The notes under the pieces: generated by a model
What the model was told of the DNA's origin: nothing
What the model saw: the letters and a program-made list of their open reading frames with translations, nothing else
Databases searched by the model: none
Part shown: one piece after another, positions 49,189-61,800 of the stretch
Position numbering within the stretch: the stretch's first letter is position 1
Layout: every line of letters starts with the position of its first letter
Position numbers and translations under genes: made by a program
Origin: Zhengitettix transpicula
Lineage: Eukaryota > Arthropoda > Insecta > Orthoptera > Tetrigidae
Reading direction: 5' to 3'
Length of the DNA stretch: 64,000 nucleotides
Assembly: GCA_037074705.1 (NCBI GenBank)
Contig: CM073595.1
Location: forward strand, 54,989,639 to 55,053,638

Positions 49189-49699
49189 CAACATAAAATC
49201 TTTCCACAATTTCCTTAAAAAAAAATTGGATTAAATACGACAAAAATTATTTGATTTGAACTTTACTAAATTATTATGTTTTTACTATTTTCATTACCGC
49301 GTACGAAATGCGTATATTAATTATGTGCCAATTATAATCAATTTTGTAAGTAATTAATTAAACAAAATTAACATAATTATATTTTTTACAGACATTATAA
49401 TTTTTTTCAGGTATAAGAATTAAATTATTCATTGCACTTGAATTTAATCTACTCACCAGCCGGTAACTTTTATACCTTGGAGAATTATGTTTAGAAACTG
49501 TTGTGGAGCACCGACAGCCGACTCTCTGGAATAAGCTGAATTTAGTAGGTTTATTTCGTTACGGAGTGTTTGGACTCATTTCCTCTGCTCTGATTCTATA
49601 CATTAATTTTTTCATACGTACAGTTTTTTTTTCGTTAGTAACGATTTATTCATTTTTTTCCCGTTCCACTTTTTTAATTATGTTACGTTATAGTTTACG

Positions 49700-49949
49700 G
49701 AACAACTGATAATATCAGTAACCATTAAATCTATGACAATCCTCGAGATTAAGAAGCGCGATGCCGGAAGAATGAAAGAACAATGATGAGACGCCCTGAC
49801 GCAATTTAGAATCGACACCGCCCTTAGACGATCGCGGGACAAAAACAAAGTCGATTTCAAAGGGTTAAGTGGTTTTAGTGAGTAAGAGTCTCACACTACC
49901 TGAGAGGTGCGGACCCCTGTCAGGTGTCCATGAAGGATTTCCACTGTTA

Positions 49950-49982
<33 letters not shown>
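49700..49982 (+). mobile_element. Possible poly(A)-tailed retroposed insertion in Helitron A
   Basis: A GC-richer segment including GAAGCGCGATGCCGG, CCTGAGAGGTGCGGACCCCT and CAGGTGTCCATGAAGGATTT ends in a run of 24 A (49,959-49,982). This is the form of a SINE or other retroposed copy. The left edge and the source are not known. Confidence 0.4.
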
Positions 49983-50619
49983 TTAATATCTTTTATGGTT
50001 TTATTATCGCTATAGTGCAGATCACCACAAGTATCCGCTCTTAAACTAATTATGTCTGGGAGCAATACCTGTGAATTAAATTAGACACTCAAGCACCTTG
50101 GTAGTAGGCCAGTAATCACATCTATATTATTACCACATTGAGTATTATATTTTATTTTGAACTATATATGTTTCAATAAAATACATATTTATATAATTAT
50201 GAAAATATAAACAATTTATTAATATATATTTTTATAACCTGTTGTTTTACTTCAATTTCCTATAAATTGCTATGAATAATTAAAATTTTAATTTCATTAT
50301 TGATATTTTTATCAACAATTTCCTATTGCCCTGTATCCTTCTTTAAAACTTCATTTTCCTTTTCAATTCCTACAATTTTTGAAAGTATGACCTGCCTTAT
50401 TTTTCAACTTTTAAGTTGCCAATAGTATTATTCATTTGTTTATAGTGCCGCAGTTATGAACACTCTTAAAATTCCAGCAATTTTATTGCTTCTCTTAAGT
50501 CTACCTAAAGCTGTATCGACAAGTCTACAGTCTCACAAATCACCTAAATAAATTAAAAATTTTACCCTATCGTCAGTATTAATTCACTCTCAATATTTTG
50601 GCTGATTTTTTTAATCTCT

Positions 50620-51010
50620 TATTATACCGGGAGTATTTTTAACTATTTTAATTTACCCTCAGTATTTCCGATTTAATTAAGATACTCAATGTAATTTTGT
50701 TTGTTTTACCCAACTGCAATTCTTTTATACATTGTCAAGTACCGGAAGTACAATTGACTGTTTAAACATACGGGAGGTACTTTTCGAATTATTACGATAC
50801 CGGAATTAAAATTACTTTTCCTCAGTCAAGGTTCCATAACTATAATCATTCTATTAGGGTACCACTAATAATCTTCGATTTCTTGAGCTACAGAAAGTAA
50901 CTCTTCCTTTAACAAATATATGTCTATTTTATTGAAGGTACCCCAATAATTTTATATTTTCTTGCGTGCTCCCACAGTTTTGACTATCTTAAGCTACCCG
51001 GTGTATTTTT
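50620..51010 (+). repeat. 29-bp-type minisatellite in the Helitron A tail
   Basis: Diverged units such as ATACCGGGAGTATTTTTAAC (50,624), AAGTACCGGAAGTACAATTGAC, CATACGGGAGGTACTTTTCG and AAGCTACCCGGTGTATTTTTC recall the array at 21,284-22,045. Spacing is less regular, so this copy has decayed further or was never as long. Confidence 0.6.
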
Positions 51011-51369
51011 CAATGACGTCGAGATTGTTTTACGATTTTATATATACAACGTATACATTCCATATTGTTAGAGGACTAAAGAAATTTTGCAACCTCTCAA
51101 AACGTCTTCCCTCCAATAACATACACAGAGTCATAATTCCGGTTATCCTTAAATTAATATTCCGTCATCATCCATTACCCAGGGGCGTAAAAAGCAAATG
51201 GACAAAATTTTGACGCTGTTGAAGTCGGTTAAATCACAGCTAGACCTACAAATTAAATTTAAATTCAGAATTATAGATATAAACACCCGGCACCCAGATA
51301 TCTAATCTTCAAATAAATAAAATTTACTCTGTGTGATAAGTACACGGGCAACGCCGGGCACCCAGCTAG

Positions 51370-53087
51370 TCTTATAAATAAAAGAGAGTGTATGTATGTT
51401 TGTTTGTTTGTTTGTATGTTTGTTTGTATGTTTGTTTGTATGTATATTTGTATGTTCGTTATACAAATCTACACCGGTAGAGCAAATTTCACCAAATTTC
51501 GTACACGTGTTCTTTACGACCAGGAAACAAACACTGTCGGGGTGAGACATGTCTACCACCCCCAGAAGCGGGGATGCACGGGGGTTGAAATATTTAAACA
51601 TGCTAAAACAGCCGATATTTTAGTCGGATAATAATTTTTAGGGGACCAAGATATTTATGGTGTTTCTACCGATGTTTTCTGAATATAATTTTCATCCCCT
51701 ACACCCTGGGAAAAGGGCACCCTTAGGGTTTAGGGTGGAGAATACAAATCTATACCGGTGGATCAAATTTCACCAAATTTCGTACACGTGTTCTTTCCGA
51801 CCAGGAAAACAACACTGTCGGAGTGAGACGCGCCTACCACCCCCTGAAGCGGGGGTGGACGGGGGTGGAAATATTTGAACATGCTAAAACAGTCGATATT
51901 TAAGTCGGATAAATATTTGTAGAGGTCAAATATATTTATAGTCTTTCCACTGATATCTGAATATAATTTTCAACCTCTACACCCTCGGGAAAGAGCACCC
52001 CTAGCGTTTGGGGTGGAGAGTACAAATCTACACCGCTGGAGCAAATTTCACCAAATTTCGTACACGGGTTCTTTGCGACCAGGAAAACAACACTGTCGGG
52101 GTGAGACGCGTCTACCAACCCCAGAAGCGGGGGTGGACGGGGGTTGAAATACTTAAACATGCTAAAACAGCAGGTATTAGATTTGGATAAATATTTTCGG
52201 GGTCAAAGATATTGATTGTGTTTCTACCGATGTTATCTGAATATAATATTCATCTCCTACGCCCTGGGAAAAGGGCACCCTTAGGGTTTGGGGTGGAGTT
52301 GCTTTACAGAAAAATAACGCGAATACAACCGAGTTTGGAGTCAAATCGAAGGTTATGGATGTCAGTGAGTTTACTCCGGATAAATATTTTTAATTGCCCA
52401 TTTAACCCGAAATGGTGGGGGTTGGAAGGGAAGATAAATAGTCAGTTCTTGCGCGTTCTTGGAGGAGAATTACGTGAATACTATTTCAACGGATGTTGTT
52501 GAAAATATAAATCCCTTTAGACATTAGTGGTGAGCTTGCTTAGGGCTGGGGGTGAGAATTGTCTATTATTCTAAAACTGCCAAAATGTTATGTGTTTATG
52601 GGTAAACTAGATTGATATTGTTTCTACCGATGTGATATGAGTAAAAATTCAACCCTTTCCACCACGGGAAAGTAGCAGATTTAAGGGTGGTGTTTTTCAT
52701 ACTATTTTAACCTATGTTGTTTCCATTAATAACGACGTTTAATCAAAAATAAAAGTGTTTCAGAACCATTGCTTTTTGTACTCTTTTAAAAAGTTTTTAT
52801 ATTATAAATTGTTATAAACATAATTTTACATTTATTCCGTAATTGAAGTTGTATTATTGTGAAGAAATAAAGCAACAAATAATCACGGACAAATAAATGT
52901 AACAAAAACTCTACATGCCAACGTAGTATATAATTTAGTTTACTACAACTTCAATGAAAATATTATCCACGTAATCTACATTATTAGAACAATTGTTCTC
53001 AAAATCCTAAACCATATAAATCAATCCATTATTAATCACTTTTCTACCAGAACGAAAGGGCTTAATATAAATAATTATTACACTTAA
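51370..53087 (+). mobile_element. Helitron B, 5' part of a second copy
   Basis: Starts TCTTATAAATAAAAGAGAGT directly after the CTAG of Helitron A, with no spacer. It follows Helitron A from its start (33,843) through block R to the equivalent of about 35,284, differing by scattered substitutions and by having three rather than two 280-bp subrepeats. It stops without a CTAG end where unit C begins, so its 3' portion, including any RepHel, is missing. Confidence 0.88.
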
Positions 53088-54642
53088 TCTTATATATAAA
53101 AATGAGTGTATGTTTGTATGTTTGTATATTTGTATGTTTGTATATTTGTATGTTTGTATATTTGTATGTTTGTATATTTGTATGTTCGTTACACAAATCT
53201 ACACCGCTGGAGAAAATTTCACCAAATTTTTTCGTACACGTGTTCTTTGCGACCAGGAAACAAACACTGTCGTGGTGAGACGCGTCTACCACCCCCAGAA
53301 GCGGGGGTGGACGGGGATTGATATATTTAAACATGCTAAAACAGTCTATATTTCAGTCGGATAAATATTTTTAGGGGTCACAGATATTAATAGTGTTTCT
53401 ACCGACTGTTAGGGTGAGACGCGTCTACCACCCCCAGAAGCGGGTCGGGATTATCAGTAGAGCACTTTTAGGTGTTGGGTGGAGGAACGCTGCAATAAAA
53501 TAACGCGAATACAACCGAGATTGTAGTCAAATCCAAAGTTATGGATGTCATCCAGTTCAATTATAGCACCAAATTGCCCGTTTAGCCCCAAGGGGCGGGA
53601 GTGGATGGGATGGAAATTTTCTAACATGTGAAATCATCGATATTAGCGTGGAATAAATAAATGCCGGGACCATTGACGTTGATAGTATTTCTACCGATGT
53701 TGTTTGTAGGCATGATAGGGTTGGGGCTGGAGGGGATTTCCTTGAAAATAACGGGAAAACAACCGAGATTCGAGTCAAATCGAAGGTCATGGATGTCCCT
53801 GAACTTATTTATGACAATCTGGACAACGCGCGGGTATCGGCCGGGTTGGGATGAGTTACCGGCTGTTTTTTGCGTCGATTAAATATATTTCGGGATGAAT
53901 TAGATTAATAAAATTTCCCTACATGTTCTCTGTGTATAATTTCAACCCCTTTCGGACTCGGAAGGGTGCACCCTTAGGGGTTGACGTGGAAGTAGCATTA
54001 GATAAAAATAAACCAGAAACTGTCAGGATTGTCACTGAGTTTAATTATGACATTAAACTTGACCGTTTAAGTCCCCGAAGCGGGAGTGGTCGGGGGTGTA
54101 AAATTTCAAACATGTTAAACGGTCGATATTTGCGATAATTATTTCCTGGGGTTAATTACTTTGAAAGTATTTATACCGATGTTGTTTGTGTATAATTTAA
54201 CCCCTGTGAGGGGAGCAAGCTTAGGGGTGGCGTGGAGGTACGTTAAATAAAATCCCGCAAAAACAACCGAGATTCGAATCAATTCCGAGACTATGAATGT
54301 CGCTGAATCTAATTGTGACAACCCTGGGGGGGGGTAACGCGACGGGTTTGGGAGGTGTTGGGCGGGGGAATAAATTTTCAGACAATGTAATCGGCCGATT
54401 TTTGCGTGGAATACATTCTTTTTCATTATCGCATATTTGTGGGGGTGGTCATCTTCTAACATGTAAAAACGGCCGATATATTTAGTCAATGACTTCATCC
54501 GCCTTCGGCATGGGAGGTGAGCACATTTAGGGATAGGGTTCGAGGAGCTTTACATAAAAATAGCGCAAAAGTAACCAAAATTGGAGTCTTATGGATGGTT
54601 ATAGATAAATGACATCTCGGGCAACGCCGGGCACCCAGCTAG
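53088..54642 (+). mobile_element. Helitron C, non-autonomous (1.55 kb)
   Basis: Starts TCTTATATATAAAAATGAGT, followed by a TTTGTATG/TTTGTATA microsatellite and diverged subrepeats (CACCAAATTTTTTCGTACAC, CTACCACCCCCAGAAGCGG, GTTATGGATGTC). It ends CACCCAGCTAG at 54,642 after a GGGCAACGCC hairpin. No long frame, so it must depend on a RepHel supplied elsewhere. Confidence 0.8.
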
Positions 54643-54644
54643 TA

Positions 54645-54667
54645 TCTAATAAATAAAACAGAGTGTT

Positions 54668-54701
<34 letters not shown>

Positions 54702-57700
54702 TACACCGGTGGAACAAATTTCATACGTGTTCTTTGCGACCAGGAAACAAACACTGTCGGGGTGTGAAACATTTACCAACCCCAGGAGTGGGGATTGACG
54801 AGGGCTGAAATATTCAAACATGTTAAAACAGCCGATATTTGTGTCTGATAAATAATTTTAGGGGTGAAAGAGATTGATAGTGTTTATACCGATGTTCTAT
54901 GAGTATAATTTCAAACCCTCATATCATGGGAAAGGAGCGCCGTTAGGAGTGGGGCTGGACAGGTATTACAAGAAAATAACGGGAATACAACCGATATTGG
55001 AGTCAAATACAGGGTAACGGATGTCGGTGAGTTTAATTATGACATTCAAGTGGCCATTTAAAACCCAGGGGAAAGGGTTTGAACGGGAATGGAAGATTTC
55101 AAACAAGTTAAATGGTCGATATTTGAGTGGAATAAATAATTATCAGGGTCAATTACGTTGATAGTATTTCCACCTAGGTTTTTTTTGTAAAATTACAACC
55201 CTTTTCGGTATGAGAGGATAGCACGCATAGGGTCGGGGGTTGAAACATTCAAACAATCTAAAACAGTCGATATTTTAGGCGGATAAAAATTTTTAGGGGT
55301 TAAAGAGATTGATAGTGTTTCTACCGATGTTATATGAGTATAATTACTATTATTACTATTGTTTTCTATATCCAGATTGACTTATTATAACTACTTGACA
55401 AAATTCAGATCTAAATTTAGGCGTCATATTTATTGGAACAAATTAGGCTGTTTGTAAGCGAAGATAGGAAACCAGGAAATAAATTCATAAATTTAAAAAC
55501 TTTTTCGACATAGATGCCGTGGCGTCTTCCAATGAAATTATTATCAATCCAAAAACGCTTTTTCTAACCCCAGACATCATTAGGCGTTCTGTAACAAATA
55601 ATTAATCAGTTTATATTTCAAAAACACTAAACTTTCAGTCGTATTTTGTTAAATTTAAAATGGCGCGATTATTAAATTACTTAACAAAACGTCGCTATTT
55701 TCCGTGTATATCGCGTCACACAGTGCAAATAAAATTAAGGAGATTATTTTCAAATTAATTTCTATTATTATGCAACAACAATAATAGAAAACATAATGAA
55801 CATTATCATACAAAATACGTCTTGGTTTTACAAGGCTCACCATGGCATCAGGCTCAATGCGGGCACAGTGTGTTATTTTTATTGGTTTTTAAATTGAAAA
55901 TACGTAGTTAAAACCTGTGTTTTAATAGTAAAATAATTACATAACTAACGTAACAAATAATAGACCAATTATTACTTATCACACAATATTTGTTTATCAT
56001 TTACTTGCTTTTAATTAACATGATTTATTATTCATTATAAAAAGCCAATTAATTGTGTTTATGGGTATTAATTATGGCCTTTAATTGAAAAGTTATGGAA
56101 CAAATAATAATGATTGACTATAATTTTACATTTGTAAATATAGTAATTATTGATTTAAAAAATTAATTATGGAATATGAAAAAGATGAATATGGGAACGC
56201 AAAAATCATTCCGCATAAAAAAATTGATAAAAATAAATTAATTATTTAATTTCGAAAATTTCTAATTTAAGTTCCACATTATTAATTTAATTTAGTGACT
56301 ATCTAAATGTTATCGATTATTTATATATTCAAAATCATTTCTTCATTCCTCTCGGCTAGAGAGAAATAGAGAGACCAAGCAAGTAAGCAACGGCAGGCAG
56401 AGTTGTGCCGATGCATGTAAAATGGAGGAGCTCCTGCTTTAGGGGCGGTGCTTAGACTCGTGGACTGAGACACCTGCTCGTGGAATAAGACACCTTCTTT
56501 ACTTCTACTAGCAACCCGCACGACAAAATCACGAAATCCCATACTAAAATTGAAACGCTTCAAAAAGGAGGCGCTCATGACATCTGTTGGGACTTGGTTC
56601 GTACTAACGACTTAACATGGGGTTTGATTTTCACGGAGCTCGATACATCAGGGGAGCAGACGGCCTTAGTAGTTGGCGAAGTTCTTGTCTACGTCACACC
56701 TGCCCCTTCTTCCTGCCTCGCCTTGGTCAGAGGCGTTTACCCAGAACTAAGCAAAATGGCGACGTTGTTCTCTGAATTACGCAGTGCGTTTTTCTTTTAA
56801 TATTAATTATATTTAGTTAAGAGGAACATTTTTTAGTACAATAAATGACGCACTATAATTTTATATTCATTTTTAGAGGTTCAAGGCAATTAATTGTTTT
56901 TATCTTACAATCAATTAACATTTATGTACTGAAATATCTTATGACTGTTTTAGGGTTATAAATACTCGATTGTAATTAAATAATTCAATAAACCCACACT
57001 GCAGTTTCATTTATATAGAAATAAATAAATAAATTCGGCTGCTGTGCGTATTTTTTATTATTATTATTGTACATTTTCTATATCCAGATTGACTTATTAT
57101 AACTACTTGACAAAATTCAGTTCTAAATTAAGGCGTCATAGTGGAACAAATTAGGCCGTTTGTAAGCGAAGATAGGAAATCAGAAAATAAACTCATAAAT
57201 TTAAAAACTTTGTCGACATCGATACACGATCCAACGTGTAGGGGTGGAGGGCAGTTACAAGAAAAAAACGTGAGAACAACATAGATTCGAGACAAATCGA
57301 GGTTATAGATGTCACTGAATTTATATATGGCAACCTGGGTAGCGCGCGGAGTTGGTTGTGGGTGGGAGGGCTGGTCGGACGTGGGCGGGCGTAGAAATGT
57401 TCAAAAATGTTAACCTGTCGATATTTGCGCCAAATAAATATTTTTCGGGGTCAATGAGACTCATAATAATACTAAATAAATTCTGTGTATAATTTCAACA
57501 CCTATGGGCATGGTATGGGAGCACGCTTAGAGGTGGGGTTTTGAGAAGCGTTACATGAAAATAACGCGAATAGACCAAGATTCGAGTCAATTATGGGGTT
57601 ATGGATGTCGCTCAATTTCATTGTGAAAAAATTAAGTTTTGCTCGGGGTTGGACGGGGGTAGAAATTTTTAAACAATGGAACCGGCCGATAACACATTTA

Positions 57701-57779
57701 GTTGCGTTACATAAAAATAACGAAAAATTCGGGGGTTATGGATAAATGTCATCTCGGGCAACGCCGGGCACCCAGCTAG
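54645..57779 (+). mobile_element. Helitron D, non-autonomous, with an internal insertion
   Basis: Starts TCTAATAAATAAAACAGAGT two bases after the CTAG of unit C and ends CACCCAGCTAG at 57,779. Helitron-type sequence (for example ATGGATGTC and GAGTTTAATTATGACATTCAA-like blocks) runs to about 55,345 and resumes at about 57,232, so the 1.9 kb between them is foreign. The last 25 bases are identical to those of units A and C. Confidence 0.78.
55362..57224. mobile_element. Insertion in Helitron D flanked by about 155-bp direct repeats
   Basis: Copies at 55,362-55,515 and 57,074-57,224 share TTTTCTATATCCAGATTGAC, TTATTATAACTACTTGACAA and TTTGTAAGCGAAGATAGGAA. The right copy is bounded by TGTACA...GATACA, which suggests TG...CA long terminal repeats. 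The interior contains a GC-richer island (56,340-56,800) but no recognised protein. A terminal-repeat retrotransposon in miniature is possible; a clear target duplication and polypurine tract were not found. Confidence 0.5.
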
Positions 57780-58260
57780 TAATAATAATAAAACAGATCT
57801 AAAATAAAATTGAAGAATTGTATTGGCTAATAGGTGGAAAATCTCACTTATCGGTAGACAATAAACTACTTTACAAAATTATATTGAAACGAGTGTATTT
57901 ATATGGCATCAAGATCTTGGGACGGGGGGGATACGCCAGAAAATCAAGCATCGCCATTATTCAAAAATACGACACCAATCACAATGTCACCTTGTCATAC
58001 CTTGGATCCAGGATGACATAAAGAGCGTAAAAATAGAAACACAGACAAATCCTCTATTACAGCGACTCCTGTGTCAATAGTACAACAGAAAACGGACGCC
58101 AGTTGATCTCTAATCTTAAATAAGAGCCCCCCTCTCCTTGGAGTGGTCCTCAACCCATCAACATGTTGAAATTATTTGACTAATTCCTGAACTAACACAT
58201 TAGTTTACAGAAATTATTATTATTTTCTGACTGTTAATTAAATAAATAAATTATAAAAAA
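57780..58260 (+). pseudogene. Jockey-clade LINE, 3' part (continuation of 32,700-33,842)
   Basis: The first bases complete the codon interrupted at 33,842 and continue N-N-N-N-K-T-D-L-K in the same frame. After a one-base shift the frame reads LYWLIGGKSHLSVDNKLL and RVYLYGIKILG, the well-known C-terminal block of jockey-clade ORF2 that normally follows the thumb sequence seen before 33,842. Stops follow, and an A-rich tail ends at about 58,260. Same orientation as the upstream part. Confidence 0.85.
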
Positions 58261-58895
58261 TCCTAAACCTGCCCCGTCGGATTCCGTGTTGACTTCTTCC
58301 AATGCAATCGTTAACGTATTTCATCGATTTAAAGTTTAGTGCCCGTTGTAGCACTTCGGAAACATTTTGCAAACGATCAATTGTCTTTCTATAATGTAGC
58401 CTCATGATTATATTTAAATGATCTTATTATTATCCAGTGTTGAGTGTTATATTTATTACAGTAGATATTTTAATATATGAACGATGGTTTTCGGTAAGTT
58501 GAGAACCACGTTAGAGGTCTTCATTTGTCTTATTATTTTCAGGACGTAAAGTGTTCTAGGTCAGTGGGCTGTTTTTTCTATCTAGACAACCCGGTAAAAC
58601 GTTAACTTACAAAATGTGAGAAGCGGCCCTTTAACATTCCATAATAAACACATTCCATTCCATAGTTCTACCGAAAAGCGAAGAAACATTACCAAACGCT
58701 GATATTTTTTAATACAAATTCTAGACCATGTCTTACAAAATTTGAATCTATATATATATTACCCATAATGAAAATGCTTTTGATTAATTTAACTAATTTG
58801 CAAATAATGTACTCGAGCGAGGAGTATCTTTGCCCTTAACTATCCTTGGAAGTAACACATTCATTCGACGCGTTGCCTGTTACGAACCTGCAGTA
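58261..58895. other. Region upstream of the PSMD6 start
   Basis: AT-rich with no element recognised. It must hold the promoter and 5' UTR of the proteasome gene unless an upstream non-coding exon exists, but no TATA box with convincing spacing was found. An in-frame ATG at 58,830 precedes the conserved start. Confidence 0.4.
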
Positions 58896-61800
58896 ATGCC
58901 TATAGAAAACCTAGAAGATGAAGGATTGGATAAAAATCCTAATTTGTTACTGGCTCAGTGGCGTTTCCTTTTAACATTACCAGACCACGCCAGTGATGTA
59001 GAACTTCAGAATCAACTGCGAGAGGTTATTGTAAAAGAAAGTGAGTACACATTATTGCATGTCATCGCCTCTTCGTACCTTGTCTGGCGGCAAAAATCGA
59101 GTTGACACAACTTCACTTGCCTTTATATATTGTTTTTATAACTTATATGTTATTGATTGTAGTATATATATGATTTTATAATTTTATTTTATCATACATC
59201 ATCATTTCACAATCTACAAACTATATTTATACAGGCCTTCTATAATAATTTAAATAAAAGCAGCTACCCTCAGGGTTTCCATTCCTAATAAATTGATGAT
59301 AATTTAATATTCTACTTTTTAAAGTTTGGTAAGAAAATTCATTGTGATCTTAATATATCTTTGAAAGAAAATTCTGCTATTAATTGCTTAAATTTTTACT
59401 CAGTTATATTATTTCTTATTTTCCATTATTAGGTAGTATTCTTTTTTCATTTTTGGTTTTACACTTTGTCTTTAATGATGTTTATAACAGTCAGTTGATC
59501 TGGTATACAATTAAAAATTTCAAATTAATGACTCATAGGTTTTCTTGGTCAGCCAATGGTCAACTCAAAGAGTTGAGAACAGAGAAAGCTGAAAATATAT
59601 AAAGCCTAACATTCAATATTGACACAAGATTATCTAAGATGCTATTAGTAACCAAATAACGGATAGTTTCATTATGTGATTCTTTTTGCTAATGATTTCT
59701 TTACTTATATTTGGAAATGCTGTATTATTTAATTACTATATATTTGAAGTTTTTGATAAATACACACGCTTCACCTTTAGGTTTTAATTTCCACTTTATA
59801 TATATATTTACACTATTTTGTAGATATGGCTCCATTTTATGAAGAATGCTGCGAGACTTTAAATTGGCATCTTGATACAGAACTTTTGCATCACATGCAG
59901 GCTGTTAATGCTCAAAGATTGAAAGAGCTAGAAGAAGCAATTGAGGACGCAGAAAAGAACCTTGGAGAAATGGAAGTCAGGGAAGCCAATTTGAAGAAGT
60001 CTGAGTATTTGTGTCGTATTGGTGCTAAGGTAATAGTTTTATATTTTGACACAATCCCCATTTTTTCTATCTTGATAATATTGTGTTCTATTTTTCCTAA
60101 GTGCTGCAGAATTTATATAATTTTATGTCTTTAACACCAACATTTATTTGAAATGATTATAAGGAATTATTGTTAGCATTAATTGGTAAGAGTACATGGG
60201 AATGTCAGCATGTGCCATACCAGTCTGCAGTTGGGGATTTACAGCTATAAAGCCATTGTTTCCATGTTATTGTCAGAAATGTATTTTAATACAGCTATCA
60301 CAAGAAAATGGTAACTAATAGAAAATTAAAATTTCAGTATGTTGTAATTAAGATAGCAAAAAATAACATTATTTTTTAAAACTTTTGCCTAATTTTGCAT
60401 AAAAACAATTCATTTTAGGAATTGGCATTACAAGCATTCAGGAAGACATATGATAAGACTGTGTCATTGGGCAATCGGCTAGACATCATTTTTCATGTAA
60501 TTCGCATTGGCTTGTTCTATTTAGACCATGACATCATTACAAAAAATATAGAAAAAGCCAAGAGGTAAGTAATTTATATGCTTATCCCAACATTAGTTAT
60601 ATTTATCGTTTATTTAGTGTTACGATTATGAATAATTAAACATTTTTATACTTTTTAGGTACAGATTATCATTACATCAAAATATGAAATATGCTGTTAA
60701 ATAGCCACTCAAAATGGATATTTATGTTTCATATCTTAACTTCCACTTGAAAATTACACTGATAATATAAACTGTCTATTTGACTGAAATGTACTGTTTT
60801 CCAATCTTATACTAATGATGCTTAAAGTTGAGCTTGTGTGTCGGTGACCATGATACTCCCGTTTCCACCAAGCTCCGCCCCATTGTATTCTGTCTCTTTC
60901 TAGTTTGTCGATGACATTGCAGCCATTTCAACAATGTACCTTAATTTAGTGTTGGATTATTGAATATATTCTTTCCTTTTTGAAATTTAATTATTCAAAC
61001 ATTTGAAATTTAGCATATGATTTTCCTTCACTCATGCCTCATTTTAAAAATTTTAAAATACCATTTAATTAATACATATTAATTTTCATATTTAATATTC
61101 AAATATTTGTAAATTTAGCAGTTGGCTCAGAATGGAAATGTGGCATAAAGTCACTGGTATGCATAAACTCAAGCTGTTCTTTAATAATTAACATGTGACC
61201 AATCTGAAATGAAACTAAAAATTTGTAAATCTACATATTAGAAAACATTTATGAAATATCAGGAATATATTGCTATTATCAGTTCAGAAACACAAATCTG
61301 TGCTCCAAATAAATATTCCAATACAATTATTATTTCTTCTGCCTTGCAGTTTAATTGAAGAAGGTGGTGATTGGGATCGCAGAAACAGGCTAAAAGTCTA
61401 TCAAGGAACATACTGCATGATAATTAGAGATTTTAAAAGTGCAGCAACTTTCTTCCTGGATACTATTTCTACTTTTACATCATATGAATTAATGGACTAC
61501 AATACATTTGTTCGTTATGCTGTGTACATTAGCATGATTTCTTTACCACGAAATGAGCTTAGAGACAAGGTAAACAGCGTTCTTACATTTAGATATTACT
61601 TAAACATAGTTTATTGATTTTCCTATTTTAAGCAAGAAGCAATTTACAATTGACTAGTTAAAACAAGAATGAAAAAACCGTTAAGATAAATATATGTATC
61701 ACTTGATTGCATGAATTAAAAATCTCTATATGATTTTCAGCAATGGGGTGTACAGTTATATAATCAATTTTTCTGTGTGTTGGTAATATTCTCATAATTA

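Larger units (their letters stand above)
33843..51369 (+). mobile_element. Helitron A, potentially autonomous (17.5 kb)
   Basis: Begins TCTTATAAATAAAA at 33,843 and ends CACCCAGCTAG at 51,369, with the RepHel gene in the matching orientation inside. Layout: (TTTGTATG)n microsatellite 33,866-33,933; two 280-bp subrepeats; repeat blocks 34,930-36,770; a G-poor stretch to about 42,700; RepHel 42,809-47,860; a 278-bp tandem array; a poly(A)-tailed insertion; a 29-bp minisatellite; the tail. A decayed 3'-like end (CCCGGCACCCAGATAT) at about 51,284-51,299 makes it possible that the original end was 70 bases earlier. At 17.5 kb it is larger than most animal Helitrons. Confidence 0.75.
33843..57779 (+). 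mobile_element. Head-to-tail Helitron array (23.9 kb) inserted in a LINE
   Basis: The left edge is A|TCTTATAAATAAAAAAGAG (33,842|33,843) and the right edge is CACCCAGCTAG|T (57,779|57,780): the TC and CTAG ends and A|T target of Helitrons. Removing the block restores a continuous LINE frame with no target duplication. Internal units start with the same TCT(T/A)AT.AATAAAA sequence at 51,370, 53,088 and 54,645, and CTAG ends identical over the last 25 bases occur at 51,369, 54,642 and 57,779. All units lie in the same orientation. The 3' end has a GGGCAACGCC hairpin a few bases before CTAG, as the family requires. Confidence 0.88.

Noticed and set aside
58830..58895. Longer PSMD6 start at an upstream in-frame ATG
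   Set aside because: The extra 22 residues do not resemble any family N-terminus, whereas [10 protein letters not shown] does.
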